This document shows positions 19,720 through 33,261 of a stretch of 64,000 nucleotides of DNA, piece after piece. The notes below the pieces were generated by a model that saw only the letters and a list, made by a program, of their open reading frames with translations, was not told the DNA's origin and did not search any database. The position numbers and the translations under genes were made by a program. Location: assembly GCA_023525715.1 (NCBI GenBank), contig CM042013.1:80682494-80746493 (forward strand). The letters run 5' to 3'. The number at the start of each line of letters is the position of its first letter. Position 1 is the first letter of the stretch. Origin of the DNA: Cichorium intybus. Its lineage: Eukaryota > Streptophyta > Magnoliopsida > Asterales > Asteraceae.

Positions 19720-22016
19720 CACTGGCTTAGTCCTATCAATTTTCTCTTTCTATCTCTAAGTATTCTTATCCCGAGAATATAAGCAGCTTCCCCTAGGTCT
19801 TTCATGGCGAAATACTTCCCGAGCCAAGCCTTAACATTCTGCAAGGTCGGAATTTCGTTTCCCATGAGCAGTATGTCATCAACATACAGCACCAGGAAAG
19901 TGACTATACTCCCACTAGCCTTGACATATACACAGGACTCATCTTCACTCCTAGAGAAGCCAAACTCTTTGACTTTCTCATGGAAGCAAAGATTCCAACT
20001 GCGAGATGCTTGCTTCAACCCGTAGATTGATCTTTCAAGCTTACATACTTTATCAGGATGCTTTGTGTCTACAAAACCTTCTGGCTGACTCATGTAAACA
20101 TCTTCAGTCAGTTTCCCGTTAAGGAAGGCGGTTTTGACATCCATCTGCCAGATTTCATAATCATGAAACGCAGCTATGGCAAGCATGATTCTGATTGACT
20201 TAATCTTGGCTACTGGTGAGAAGGTTTCATCATAGTCAACCCCCGGGGTTTGAGTGAATCCCTTCGCAACCAGCCGAGCTTTATAAGTATGCACTTTTCC
20301 ATCCATGTCAGTCTTCTTTTTGAAGATCCACTTGCATCCGACTGTCTTTCGACCCGGTACATTGTCAACCAAGTTCCAAACTTGATTGTCATACATGGAC
20401 TTTATCTCGCTGTCCATTGCCTCTTTCCATTTTGCAGACTCGGGGCCTGCCACTGCTTCACGGTAGTTAGCTGGCTCATCCAAATTAGTCAATGTACGAT
20501 CACTGACTAACGTGTCACCGTCCGAGGTAATATGGAAACCATAGAACTCGGGCGACATGCTAACTCTACCTGAACGTCTAAGGGGCAACGAAATGTCGGT
20601 GGGTCCAACAAGAACTTCTTCCTCATGTTGGTGGCTAGCTTCTTCCAAGGTTGTTTCATCGACCGTCTCTCGAATTTCTTCGAGATCGACGGTGCTCCCA
20701 CTGTCCTCTTTGGAAATGAGTTCTCTCTCTTGAAAGAACCCCCGTCTCGCTACAAAGACCACGTCCTCGCTTGGTCTGTAGAACAAGTATCCAAAAGACT
20801 GTTTCGGGTATCCGATGAAGTAACACCTCTCACTTATTTCTGCAAGCTTATCTGAAGTATCTCGTCTCACGAATGCTTCACAGCCCCAGACTTTGATGTG
20901 TGCCAACGAGGGAACTTTCCCTGTCTACATCTCGTGCGGTGTTTTCGCAACCTTCTTGGTTGGGACAAGATTTAGGATATGGGCGGCAGTCTCTAAGGCA
21001 TACCCCCAGAAATGGATTGGAAGTGAGGCTCGACTCATCATGGAACGAACCATGTCCAACAGGGTTCGGTTTCGCCTCTCAGCAACACCATTCAGCTGAG
21101 GTGTTCTTGGAGGTGACAACTATGAAACAATTCCACATTCCTTGAGGTAATCGAGAAACTCGATACTAAGATACTCACCGCCTCTGTCGGATCTAAGCAT
21201 CTTTATCTTTCTGCCCAATTGATTTTCTGCTTCATTCTTAAAATCTTTGAACTTTTCAAAGGTGTCCGACTTATTCTTGATTAAGTAGACATATCCATAT
21301 CTACTAAAATCGTCGGTAAAGGTCACATAGAACCGCGTGCCATCTTTAGTGGTTGTTCTGAAGGGACCACACACATCTGTGTGTATGATATCCAACAGAC
21401 CTTCACCTCTTTCAAAGGAACCTTTGAATGGTGATTTTGTCATCTTGCCAAGTAAGCAAGATTCGCATACTTCATCTGACCCGAGGTCGAATGATTCCAA
21501 CACTCCATCCTTTTGGAGTTGGGCGATGCATTTCTTGTTTATATGGCCAAGGCGACAATGCCACAGACATGCCTTTTCTATACCGCTTGAAGCATCAATA
21601 GGTAACACATTTTTACCATAATTATCAACACACATAATAGATTCATACACTCCATCACAAGGCACAACATTAAATATAAAAACATCATTTTTGAAAACTG
21701 AAATTGAACCATTCAATTTATTAAACTCATAGTAAAAACCTTGTCTGAACAATGCATGAAATGAAATTATGTTCTTTGCCATATCTGGCGCATAGCAACA
21801 ATTATGTAAATCTAATCTAACTCCACTGCTCAGCATCAGTCCATAAACACCAATCTTGGCAACAGGTGACGTTCGCCTATTGCCCATGACCAGGTTCAGT
21901 CTGCCATGCTCAAGTTTCCTACTTTCCTCTAGGCCCTGCAAATCAGAACAGATATGAAAACCACATCCTGTATCAAGGACCCATGAACGGGAAAAAGATG
22001 AGTTATTAGATATAGA
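19720..22016 (-). pseudogene. pol: Element C pol pseudogene (PR-INT-RT), truncated by element A
   Basis: Directly follows the gag stop in the same frame. Protease WVLDTGCGFHIC about 21945-21985; pre-integrase zinc region (CLWHCRLGHINKKC ... CESCLLGK); integrase core (HTDVCGPF, RSDRGGEYLS, VAERRNRTLLD); RT with RLVAKGFTQTPGVDYDE, QMDVKTAFLNG and LYVDDILLMG; last residues LIGLSQ next to A's LTR. Breaks are single-codon stops only: TAA at 22017-22019 (gag/pol border), TAG at 21120-21122, TAG at 20925-20927. The last two are explained by single C-to-T or G-to-A changes of Gln and Trp codons. No frameshift is needed over 3.2 kb. Confidence 0.9.
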
Positions 22017-22925
22017 TTATGTACCTGCCTGTGACGGTTTTACTTTACCGTCCTTGACATCCTGCAGATATGTTGGGCAGCTCCTCTTCCAATGACCATT
22101 CTGCTTGCAGTAAAAGCAGTCGGCCTCTTTGGGGTTCCGAACATGTGGAATTCCGGAAGACTTACCTTTCGGGGCACCGCTAGATGACCCGACGTTAGTC
22201 TTTTCCCTCCAGTTCTGCTTAGGAGGGCCTTTCCGTTTCTTTCCCTTTCCGGATCCAATAGCCAGGACAGGCGGGTTGACAGGGAGCACAGCTTTTCCCT
22301 TCATCCCGTCCGAAGCCGTCCGAAGCATGCGGTGTAACTCAGCTAGGTATGTCTGGTTATTGTTCAAATGATACGCGAGTGTGAACTGGTCATAAGAACT
22401 GGGTAAGGAGTTCAGCACTATGTCAACTGCTAAATCCTCATGAACCGGCATTTCCAGCTTTCTAAGCCTTTCCACGTAACCATGCATCCTTTGCACATGT
22501 GCACAGATGGACTCGCCCTCTTTGGGATTGCTGTTAGTGAAAGCTTTTACAACCTCACGCCTTTCGATGCGCTCTTGCTTGTGGAACCTTTCCGCGAGCT
22601 CTTTGTGCATCTCGTAGGGCCAATAGTCCTCATAGATACGCTGCAGTTCAGGGTTCATAGTAGCGATCATGATGCAAGCCACTTTGGTTGCATCATCAGA
22701 ATGTTTAGTGTATGCAGCGATTTCCTCGGGAGTAGCGATTTCAGTGTCCACATCAACAAGCTCGGTTTCTAGAACATACTCTTTATGTTCAAACCTTAGA
22801 GCCATTTTGATGTTGCGGATCCAGTCATCGTAGTTGGTGCCGTCCAACGTCACCTTTGAGCATAATGACAGAATCGAGGTGACACTACCGGGATTTGAGT
22901 GGGGAACGGATTGGTCAGAAGACAT
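22017..22925 (-). CDS. gag: Element C gag (302 aa)
   Basis: ATG at 22925 begins MSSDQSVPHSNPGS. The copia gag core (LDGTNYDDWIRNIKMAL near residue 33; later LNNNQTYLAEL) is followed by a Gly/Ser/Lys linker and a CCHC knuckle CFYCKQNGHWKRSC near the C-terminus. The TAA at 22017-22019 lies where the reading would pass into protease. Related elements usually run gag-pol as one ORF, so this stop may be a lesion rather than a natural end. Length is otherwise normal for such gags. Confidence 0.88.
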   Translation of the reverse strand: MSSDQSVPHSNPGSVTSILSLCSKVTLDGTNYDDWIRNIKMALRFEHKEYVLETELVDVDTEIATPEEIAAYTKHSDDATKVACIMIATMNPELQRIYEDYWPYEMHKELAERFHKQERIERREVVKAFTNSNPKEGESICAHVQRMHGYVERLRKLEMPVHEDLAVDIVLNSLPSSYDQFTLAYHLNNNQTYLAELHRMLRTASDGMKGKAVLPVNPPVLAIGSGKGKKRKGPPKQNWREKTNVGSSSGAPKGKSSGIPHVRNPKEADCFYCKQNGHWKRSCPTYLQDVKDGKVKPSQAGT

Positions 22926-24190
22926 CTGAACAAGAAGAAGGTAGTTTTAATTAGATAGAGTAATAATAATAATCCTCATATTCACCCAAGAATAAATACG
23001 AGGCTAGGATCCTACAATAACAATCTACAATACCGAAAAGGGATGCCGTAATCAATATTTCAAATTTTACAAGGTAGGCGAATGACGATTCAGCCAATTC
23101 CACCGCGGAAACATAATCATATTATAATGGAATTCCTAGTTTCTTTGAGATTTATCGAACTGTTCGATAGCATGTTTTAATCTCGGGAATGCCCCACTGT
23201 TTGTGACTGGGATACCAAGGATCACAAACCGGGTGTGAATAACCATGCAAATTGCTTGGTACTCTTGAAGTCAATTGTCATCTCTAATTAACGTGCCGGT
23301 AAACCACACACGCTCCGTTAATAATGACAAAATCAAGAAACCCATTGCGACTCTTTGCGGACCCCAGTTGGCGTGCCGGTAAACCACACACGCTCCACCA
23401 ACGTTCCACAAAGTGCAATGTGTAATTTCATGGATTAGCACCAATTCACATTTTTTAACCTAAAGTAGCTAGATTGGGATTTGTTAAGGGTTCTAGTACT
23501 TTTAATTATAGCATTATACTTTTAAGAGGCTTAGCGGTTCTATCATACCCGTTCAGCTAACGACACTCGACTGACCAGGAGAGTGGTGGGTAAGAGTAGA
23601 TACCCATTAGACTAACATTTTATAGTCAGTCGCCTTATACCCTCTTTATAGGACAGTTTTGTGAATGAGGCTTACTAGCGGTAGACTAACCAATTTTCTT
23701 ATACATATTAAATTAACTTTTAATTTTAAATACATATAAGATATATTTTAATCTCATTAAAATATTTTAGAATTAATTAAATTCTAATTTTCTCAAATAT
23801 ACTAATTTTTTGAAAATTTTAATTAATTCTTTAAACTGATTTAATTGGTCTTTTAATTAATCAATTAATTAAACTAATTAAATCTAGGTTACAGATTACC
23901 AAATTAATCAAATTAATTTATCTGTATAACCCCTATGAATCTCGAAAATTACAAGCCAAGCAATAAGGGTTCAAGTTATTTTAGTTGATTTAGTTACCAA
24001 AAATAACAAAACACAATTAAGGCAAGCAAATCAAACAATCTAGGGGACCATTTAGGGCATGGCGACTAGGGTTAGGAAACCCTAGCCAAGCCGTCAACAT
24101 TCAAGGCCACCAAGGGTGGATTTTCGCAAAAAACACCAAGGCCAAGAATCATTCAAGCAGTTCAAAATCAAATCACAAGAAAACAAGCTA
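22926..24190 (-). other. Element C untranslated leader
   Basis: About 1.27 kb between PBS and gag without a gene. A 24-bp string (GTGCCGGTAAACCACACACG...) occurs twice as a direct repeat, at about 23301-23324 and 23371-23394. 23690-23960 is very AT-rich. Confidence 0.7.
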
Positions 24191-24202
24191 GCTCTGATAC
24201 CA
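24191..24202 (-). promoter_or_regulatory. Element C primer binding site (tRNA-iMet)
   Basis: GCTCTGATACCA on the plus strand is TGGTATCAGAGC on the minus strand, one base from the LTR end. Confidence 0.93.
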
Positions 24203-24203
24203 C

Positions 24204-24969
24204 TGAAGGGTTTCCATGCAATCAATGAACACAAAAATACCTAAGGTTCACATGAAACCCTAATATTGATCTATGTTTTCTTCTATGAAGATTAGAACTA
24301 AGAACCTAAAGGAAACAATTCAATTCTAAAGAACAATTAGAAAAACCAACCTTTGATCTTATGATCCTTTTCAAGCAGCAGCAAAAGTATCCTGCCTCAA
24401 ATGCAAGTCACACCCAAGGGATGGAAGAATCAGTCCAGCAGAGTGAATCCAGAGAGAAGATGGCGTGAAGAATGAGATGTCAGGGGGTTCCTTTTATAGC
24501 CTCCTAGGGTTACACTTGAAACCCTAAGGAGCCTCCAATTGGACAAGGCTTTTGACCACTTGGACCAGGCTTACCAAAACCCTAATTAGGGTTTCGCCAA
24601 ACCCTGGAGAAGCCTCCAGGATGGCGCCATTTTGGCCCCTGGTTTTACCTGGCCAGTTATTCAACTATTAAATAAATGCCAAACCAGTCCCTGCACCTTT
24701 TAATTAATTAATTTAATCTCTAAATTAAATCCAATTAATTCTAGATTAAATCTCAATTAATTAATATAGTTTCTAATTAATATATTAACACTTAAATATA
24801 TTAATAAACCATATACTTAATTTCTATTGATTTATTATACAATTAATAAATCAACTATTCTCTCTACTAAACTATATATCTATCCTCCACCCATGAGGGC
24901 AACCCAAATGGACTTCACTTTTAATCATAAGATAAATACAATTATAAGTCATGGCTTAGACACCTAATC

Positions 24970-24974
<5 letters not shown>
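24204..24974 (-). repeat. Element C 5' LTR with TATA box
   Basis: 771 bp; minus strand starts TGTTGGATTAGGTGTCTAAG and ends CATGGAAACCCTTCA. The TATA box CTATAAAAGG reads on the minus strand at about 24499-24490. Immediately upstream of it is an inverted repeat: CTCCTAGGGTT (24501-24511) and AACCCTAAGGAG (24520-24531). Element I has a related LTR with a similar arrangement. Confidence 0.88.

Positions 24975-25040
<66 letters not shown>
24975..25040. repeat. (AT)n microsatellite abutting element C
   Basis: 33 AT units directly after C's LTR end. C probably inserted at or into this tract. Confidence 0.95.
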
Positions 25041-25044
<4 letters not shown>

Positions 25045-25440
25045 AGGGTGAGGACTTATTGTTGTTGTTATCATTTGTTAATCAATTTTTGATTTATAAA
25101 CCGTTATCTGAATAACACTTGTTTGCCGACTTCAAAAGAAAACAAATTTCAAATTATAAATTTTTCAAACTCACAATTTTCTTTAATAAAACTATATTAT
25201 GCACCAACTCACCTAGTTGACGTGTTTTTACCCATGATGCAGATTTGAAGAATGAAGTTGATGAAAAGTAGGGTGTAAATTAGAAACCCACAAGACTATT
25301 TAAATTTGTTGTAATAAATGTTGTTCGTATTTGGATTTGTATTTGTATGTTGTAGATCTTTTTTGCATACTTAGTACTTAATTGAATCTAATCATATTAT
25401 AACATAATTTTCATGAGACTTTGAACAATATATCACACTT
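25041..25440. other. Unassigned AT-rich stretch
   Basis: No ORF, no repeat with another part of the window, and no recognisable terminus apart from the GTATAGGGTGAGGACTTA start next to the (AT)n tract, which resembles the start of other (AT)n-flanked units here. Confidence 0.4.
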
Positions 25441-25868
25441 TGATCGATTCCGCCAAGGATCGGGGTATGACAAGGCCGGTCCATCTGGGACGCACCATGA
25501 TGACGATGAGTGCTAGTACTTTGTTCTTTTTGTGTTATTTTGAAAAACTTTATATATAAACTTTTATATTTTTGTCTTCATTTAGTATTTGTTTTAGTGT
25601 ATTTTTATTGCAAGCTACCTATGGAATCAACCATAGAGTTGCATAACGCAAGTGTGGGGTCACCGTACCCTTACACTTGTGTTATGTCGGCGTGTTCACT
25701 GCTACGCCCCGACTCCTTGAAAACGTACCAAGATACGCAAACAATCACCTGTTACATACAAACCCGACAATCAACCAATTCACCATTCAAGGGGGCAACT
25801 CTTTTCTCCCTTGTTTTGAAGTTTTCTTTTGTTACGTTCTCAACGTTTTTAGTGTTCTCATTTTAACC
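25441..25868 (+). mobile_element. Remnant of an Athila-type 3' internal region
   Basis: Resembles 60400-60760 of element D block by block: a T-rich stretch, AAGTGTGGGGTCACCGT at 25650-25666, a GGCGTGTnCnnCT block, then GGGGCAACTCTTTTCTCCCTTG near 25795. The ORFs crossing it (25510-25866) do not match the D protein and are not called. Similarity is by eye. Confidence 0.65.
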
Positions 25869-25889
25869 TCTCTCTCTCTCTCTCTCTCT

Positions 25890-25948
<59 letters not shown>
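25869..25948. repeat. (CT)n/(TA)n compound microsatellite
   Basis: CT repeats 25869-25891 followed by TA repeats to 25948, ending at GGACTAGGATC, the apparent start of the next element. Confidence 0.9.
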
Positions 25949-29043
<3,095 letters not shown>

Positions 29044-29934
29044 AAAGTTAAAATGTGAACATCAAATAAGTTGAGAACTCGAGAACGATTATGGACCAAT
29101 CAATATATAAGGCGTATTAGTAATTATAAAATTTAATTAAATTGTAGCAAATAGAATTAAAATGTATTTTTCTAAAATTTAGGGATTTTAATTGATAGTT
29201 ACCTAATAATAAGGAATTTATAGATTTTATTTTCTTTTTTTTTTGCGGAAAATGAAAATCATTTTTAACATTTTTTTCTCAAAATAAAAAAATTCAAAGA
29301 TTTTTTTGTGTCCCAAAATTTATACGATCTCATTCATCTATGATTAAAAACAAACTATTATGATTGGATTCATAGATTTTTTTATCAATATGACTATATT
29401 CATAAATGATTCAACTTAATTTGAAATCGAGATTTGATATTCATACATGATTGTGCATTTTCATTCAATACAGTTGTAATCATTAATGAATAAAGATCAA
29501 TATGTAAAAAAAAAACAATTCAACACATTTGTCATCACAAGTTAATAAATAACTTCATTAGACATCTAATCATAAATGAATAACAAAAAACAAGAAGAAG
29601 ATAACGTGGAAATAAAAATTCTAGGTCGATTGTAATCACAAATGAATTTAACAAACATAAAAAATCCAGTTTATTCGCCATCATAAAGTCGATGTTGCAT
29701 AATTGATCATTATTTTTGGTACCATGATCATTGTTATTCTTGAATTCACACCTGCAAAATTAAGTTATAATCATAAATGATTATAAATGATATTCTAATC
29801 ATCTACACAATTATAATTATAATCATAAATGATTAAAGGTACAACTTAAATCAAATGTATTACTTATATGTTCGATTTATTTATGATTATAATTGTAATC
29901 ATAAATGAATAAACTACATCTTCTATTTCAAAGC
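29044..29934. other. AT-rich stretch with clustered ATCATAAATGAT motifs
   Basis: No gene. The palindromic string AATCATAAATGATTA or close variants (AATCATAAATGAATAA, AATCACAAATGAA) occurs repeatedly from about 29440 to 29920. Origin unknown. Confidence 0.45.
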
Positions 29935-30630
29935 CAAGATCACTGCAGCTAATTCAAGATCATGTATCGGGTATTTCTTCTCGGTCTCTTTAAATTAGCG
30001 GAATGCATAAGCAATTATTCGACCCTTCTGCATCAACACACACCCAAGACCCACTCTTGAAGCAGCACTATATACCACATAGTCTTCTCCGCCTTATGGT
30101 AAAGCCAACAACTTGGCTTCACATAAAGCTTGCTTCAGTCTTTCGAAAGGCTTCTTGTTGTCTATCTGCCCACTCAAACTTTTCACCCTTCTTGGTCAAT
30201 ATGGTCAATGGGGCTGCAATCAAGGAGAAGTTTTATACAAATCTCCAGTAGTAACCTGCCAATCCAAGAAACCTGCGTATCTTGATTGTCTTCGAGGTGG
30301 TTCCCATTTCATCACAACTTCAATCTTTGTTGGATCAACTTTAACACCTTCGCTATTTATAACATGCCCAAGAAACTGCACTTCTCTAAGCCAAAATTCA
30401 CACTTGGAAAACTTTACATACAACCTCCCTTGACGAAGTAACTCCAAAACTTGGCGCAAATGAACACCATGCTCGACTTGGCTTCGAGAATATACCAAGA
30501 TATCATCTATGAACATAATCACAGATTTATCAAGGAATGGGCGACATACTCGGTTCATAAGATCCATGAAAGCTGCCGGAGCATTGGTAAGCCCAAAAGG
30601 CATCACCAAAAACTCATAATGGTCATATTT
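29935..30630 (-). pseudogene. Element M RT (C-terminal) and RNase H remnant
   Basis: From the L junction: YDHYEFLVMPFGLTNAP, the catalytic FIDDILVYS (about 30500), FLGHVI, then frame-broken RNase H text (YVVYSAASRVGLGCVLMQKG, later YPIHDLELAAV) with stops near 30220, 30100 and 29995. Ends near 29935 with no terminus. Confidence 0.88.
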
Positions 30631-31458
30631 TGTAAGACCCGTTCCGCCGAGGCGTGGCCCGGACAAATCCGCGGCGCGGCTTTAGGAAGAATCTGGAATC
30701 GCGAAGGAATTGTACGCGCGGCGCGGTGCGCCGCTAATATGAAAAACCCTAATTCGGATTTAAATGCCTATATAAAGGGTCCCAGCCCTAGGGTTCGTGT
30801 TTCCAGGAAATTTCTAGAGTGGAGTCGACTGGTTTCAATAGAGGCTCTTTGGTTCCAAGGCTTTGAAGGTTTGAAGGAAGAGATACAACGTGGGGAAAGG
30901 CTTGTAGTCGATCGGGTGCATTCCTCTGATCTCCAGAAGCGAGGTAAGAGGATCTACCTTCTGATATTTCATTTTATCTCGTATTAAGGTGTTATCCCTT
31001 GGTTAGTAGTCTTAGATGACTTGTAACACTTAGGGTTTGGACCAAGGACATGCATGGACTTGCATGTCCATAAGGAAGTGATCTTAGGGTAGTTTCTGAT
31101 CCCAAGAAGGGTATGGAGTGAAACCCGAGCCGATGACTGAACTGATTTAGGGCTTAAAAGACTTTGGATTAATACGAGTCCGCAGCGCGGACAGGCTATG
31201 TCAGCGATGCGGGTTCGGCTAAGCCCCGTAACTATGCGGAGATAGCCGCGACGCATAGGGTGAGAAGCCACGCCGCGGTGAGCGGCTGTTTGACCCAAAA
31301 GCTTATTTTCGACAATATTGGTTACCAAACATTGGGTCTGACTTTTAGGCAAGTCTATAGGAGTTTGGTCAGTGCTTGACATGTTGTGTATGTGGGATAT
31401 AGGTGTGTGGACGAGCTAAGTGGGGATATTAGAGTATATCTGTGCGGTTTCGAATCAG

Positions 31459-31850
31459 GTGAGTATCCTCACCTTACTATATGATGTTGCATGTTAGGCA
31501 TCTTGTATGTTATTTACAGTTATATGATTTGCTCTATATCTGTGATTATTTGTTGTTGGGCTCAGTACTGATGCGTGTCCCCTCGTAGCTGTTGTATGGC
31601 GAGTTGGACTATTGCCTTGTCCCATAGCTGTTGTATGATGGGCTGGGCCATAACCGGGAACCCATAGCTGTTGTATGATGGGTAGAACCTTCCCGTGTCC
31701 ATAGCTGTTGTATGATGGACGTCCGTAGCTGTTGTATGGCGGGTAGGGTCGGGTCGTTCTCGAGGACGGGTTGTTTAATGTGTGGGCATGTATGGTAATT
31801 TGTGGACTCACTAAGCTTTAAGCTTACCCGTTGATTTTATAACATTTCAG
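31459..31850 (+). other. Candidate intron inside LTR L (392 nt)
   Basis: Donor GAATCAG/GTGAGTATCC fits the consensus; acceptor TTATAACATTTCAG/GTATTTC has a branch-like TAAC. Same place and almost the same length as the candidate in E's LTR (396 nt), with CACTAAGCTTTA-like sequence conserved before the acceptor. Confidence 0.5.
31583..31745. repeat. Minisatellite in LTR L
   Basis: Five copies of CATAGCTGTTGTATGATGG or variants with uneven spacing (tagctg at about 31586, 31625, 31665, 31702, 31725). It lies inside the candidate intron. Confidence 0.8.
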
Positions 31851-32057
31851 GTATTTCAAATGACAAAGGGAAGGGCACGGCGTGACGGCGGCGCATCGTA
31901 TACAAGAGATTTATTTTAATGAACTATATTAGTATTTTCAAATGTTTCCGCTGTTGGTTTAAGTAATATGTTGAATAGTTTTACTTTTTGCAATAAATAT
32001 TTTATTGGAACCGTGATAATAAATGGATTTTAGAAAATTTGAAATTGGGGCGTTACA

Positions 32058-32445
32058 TATTGAGTACGGAAAGCAGTCTTCAGAATATCAGATTCTCGAA
32101 TCTTTAACTGATGATATCCCGATCTCAAATCGATCTCAAAAAATTATGATGCCCCCTGGAGTTGATCAAACAAGTCTTCGATTCGGGGTAAGGGTACTTA
32201 TTTTTCACTATAATCTTATTCATTTCTCTGTAGTCTATACACATACGCATAGACCCGTCTTTCTTCTTTACAAACAAGATAGGCGCCCCCTATGGCGACG
32301 AACTCGGTTTGATAAACCCTCGATCCAACAATTCCTCTAATTGTTTTCTCAATTCCTCCATCTCTGAAGGTGCTAATCAGTAAGGAGAACGAGCAACAGG
32401 AGTGGCTCCCGGAACCAATTCAATCATGAACTCTATCTGAAGGTA
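32058..32445 (-). pseudogene. Element M RT N-terminal remnant
   Basis: Minus-strand matches to Ty3 RT: RGFIKPSSSP, APILFVKKKDGSMRMCIDYRE, then frame-shifted text to KTAFRT at the L junction. Several stops. A ~85-bp duplication of the linker (CTAATCAGTAAGGAG at 32370 and 32447) shows local rearrangement. Confidence 0.8.
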
Positions 32446-32449
32446 CTAA

Positions 32450-33240
32450 TCAGTAAGGAGCACGAGCAACAGGAGTGGTCCAGTAGATCTTAAGTTGACA
32501 CCCTTGGATATGTTCAGAAATCCATACATATATACCATCAGCCATAACTACTTCCAAACTCTCATCCATAGGGGTTAAGGGAATAGTTATGCGAGGCATA
32601 AAAGATATTGACACAAAACAATACGTAGATCCAGGATTAAACAACACATACACGGGAATCGAATCTAAAGTGAATATACCTGAAACTACATCTGCCTTTT
32701 CACGAGCCTCTTCCACAAACATCTGGAAAGCTCGTGATGCCACCAGCCCTCCCTGGCCCTTTGCCTCGTCTTTCTTTCCTCCCCACTCCTCTCGTGGTTT
32801 ATCAGGAGATGCTCCAGATTTAAATTGGGGACAGTTCGGATGAATGTGATATGTAGCCCCACACTGGAAACACTTTCGTTCAGCTCGAAAATCTCGGGCA
32901 ACATGCCATTGTTTCTTACAATTACGACAACTTGACGGTAGAGCATCAATAGGACAACTTGACGAGTGCTTTTTCCTGAATTTTTCACACCACTTTCCCT
33001 CTTCTTTTCGACCCTTACCTTTAAAATTCGGCCCAGATTGTTGCGGCTTTTTCTGAGGCGTCCACGGTTGTTCCACCACCTTTCTCTTTATTTCATTTAT
33101 CTTCTTCTTATTTTCATGTCTCTGTAACTCCGTCTCTCTTTCTATGGCCTATCCACCACCTGCTGAAAGGAAGATAGCTGATGCGACTGTACTATCTCTC
33201 AAGGTTAAGTCTATACTCTACATACACCTAGTTCACTTAA
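32450..33240 (-). pseudogene. Element M gag (C-terminal) and protease remnant
   Basis: ORF 33079-32450 holds a Lys-rich segment, knuckle-like Cys/His motifs (CRNCKKQWHVARDF; CFQCGATYHIHPNC, each with a damaged position) and protease (YVLFNPGSTYCFVS, where the active Asp is Asn). Gag and PR are continuous here, without the 88-nt insert of E. Only ~170 bp separate this from the PBS, so the N-terminal gag is deleted. Confidence 0.85.
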
Positions 33241-33246
33241 GCCAAG

Positions 33247-33258
33247 GCTCTGATACCA
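33247..33258 (-). promoter_or_regulatory. Element M primer binding site (tRNA-iMet)
   Basis: GCTCTGATACCA on the plus strand, three bases from the LTR start at 33262. Confidence 0.9.
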
Positions 33259-33261
33259 ACT

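Larger units (their letters stand above)
19720..24974 (-). mobile_element. Element C: Ty1/copia retrotransposon, pol cut by element A
   Basis: Read on the minus strand: 5' LTR 24974-24204, PBS 24202-24191, leader, gag 22925-22017, pol from 22016 to 19720, where A's LTR begins inside the RT/RNase H connection. The rest of pol and the 3' LTR should lie left of A, outside the window. Pol is in one frame but has in-frame stops, so C was probably already decaying. The 5' LTR abuts an (AT)n tract, so the target duplication cannot be read. Confidence 0.9.
30631..32057 (+). repeat. Solo LTR L (Ty3/gypsy-like, 1427 bp)
   Basis: TGTAAGACCCG ... GGGGCGTTACA, inserted in M's RT codons; flanks TATTT (30626-30630) and TATTG (32058-32062) are a 4-of-5 target duplication, and removing it rejoins the RT reading frame exactly. 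No internal region is present, so it is a recombination product. TATA box TATATAAAGG at 30769-30778, CG-rich palindromes upstream (30669-30734) and downstream (31180-31275), and an LTR intron candidate 31459-31850. Its end is similar to E's LTR (CACTAAGCTTTA, CAGGTATT). Confidence 0.88.

Noticed and set aside
30451..30987. 178-codon ORF
   Set aside because: Chimera across the M/L junction, antisense to RT in its first half.
31494..31811. Minus-strand Pro/Tyr-rich 105-codon ORF
   Set aside because: Made by the minisatellite of LTR L.
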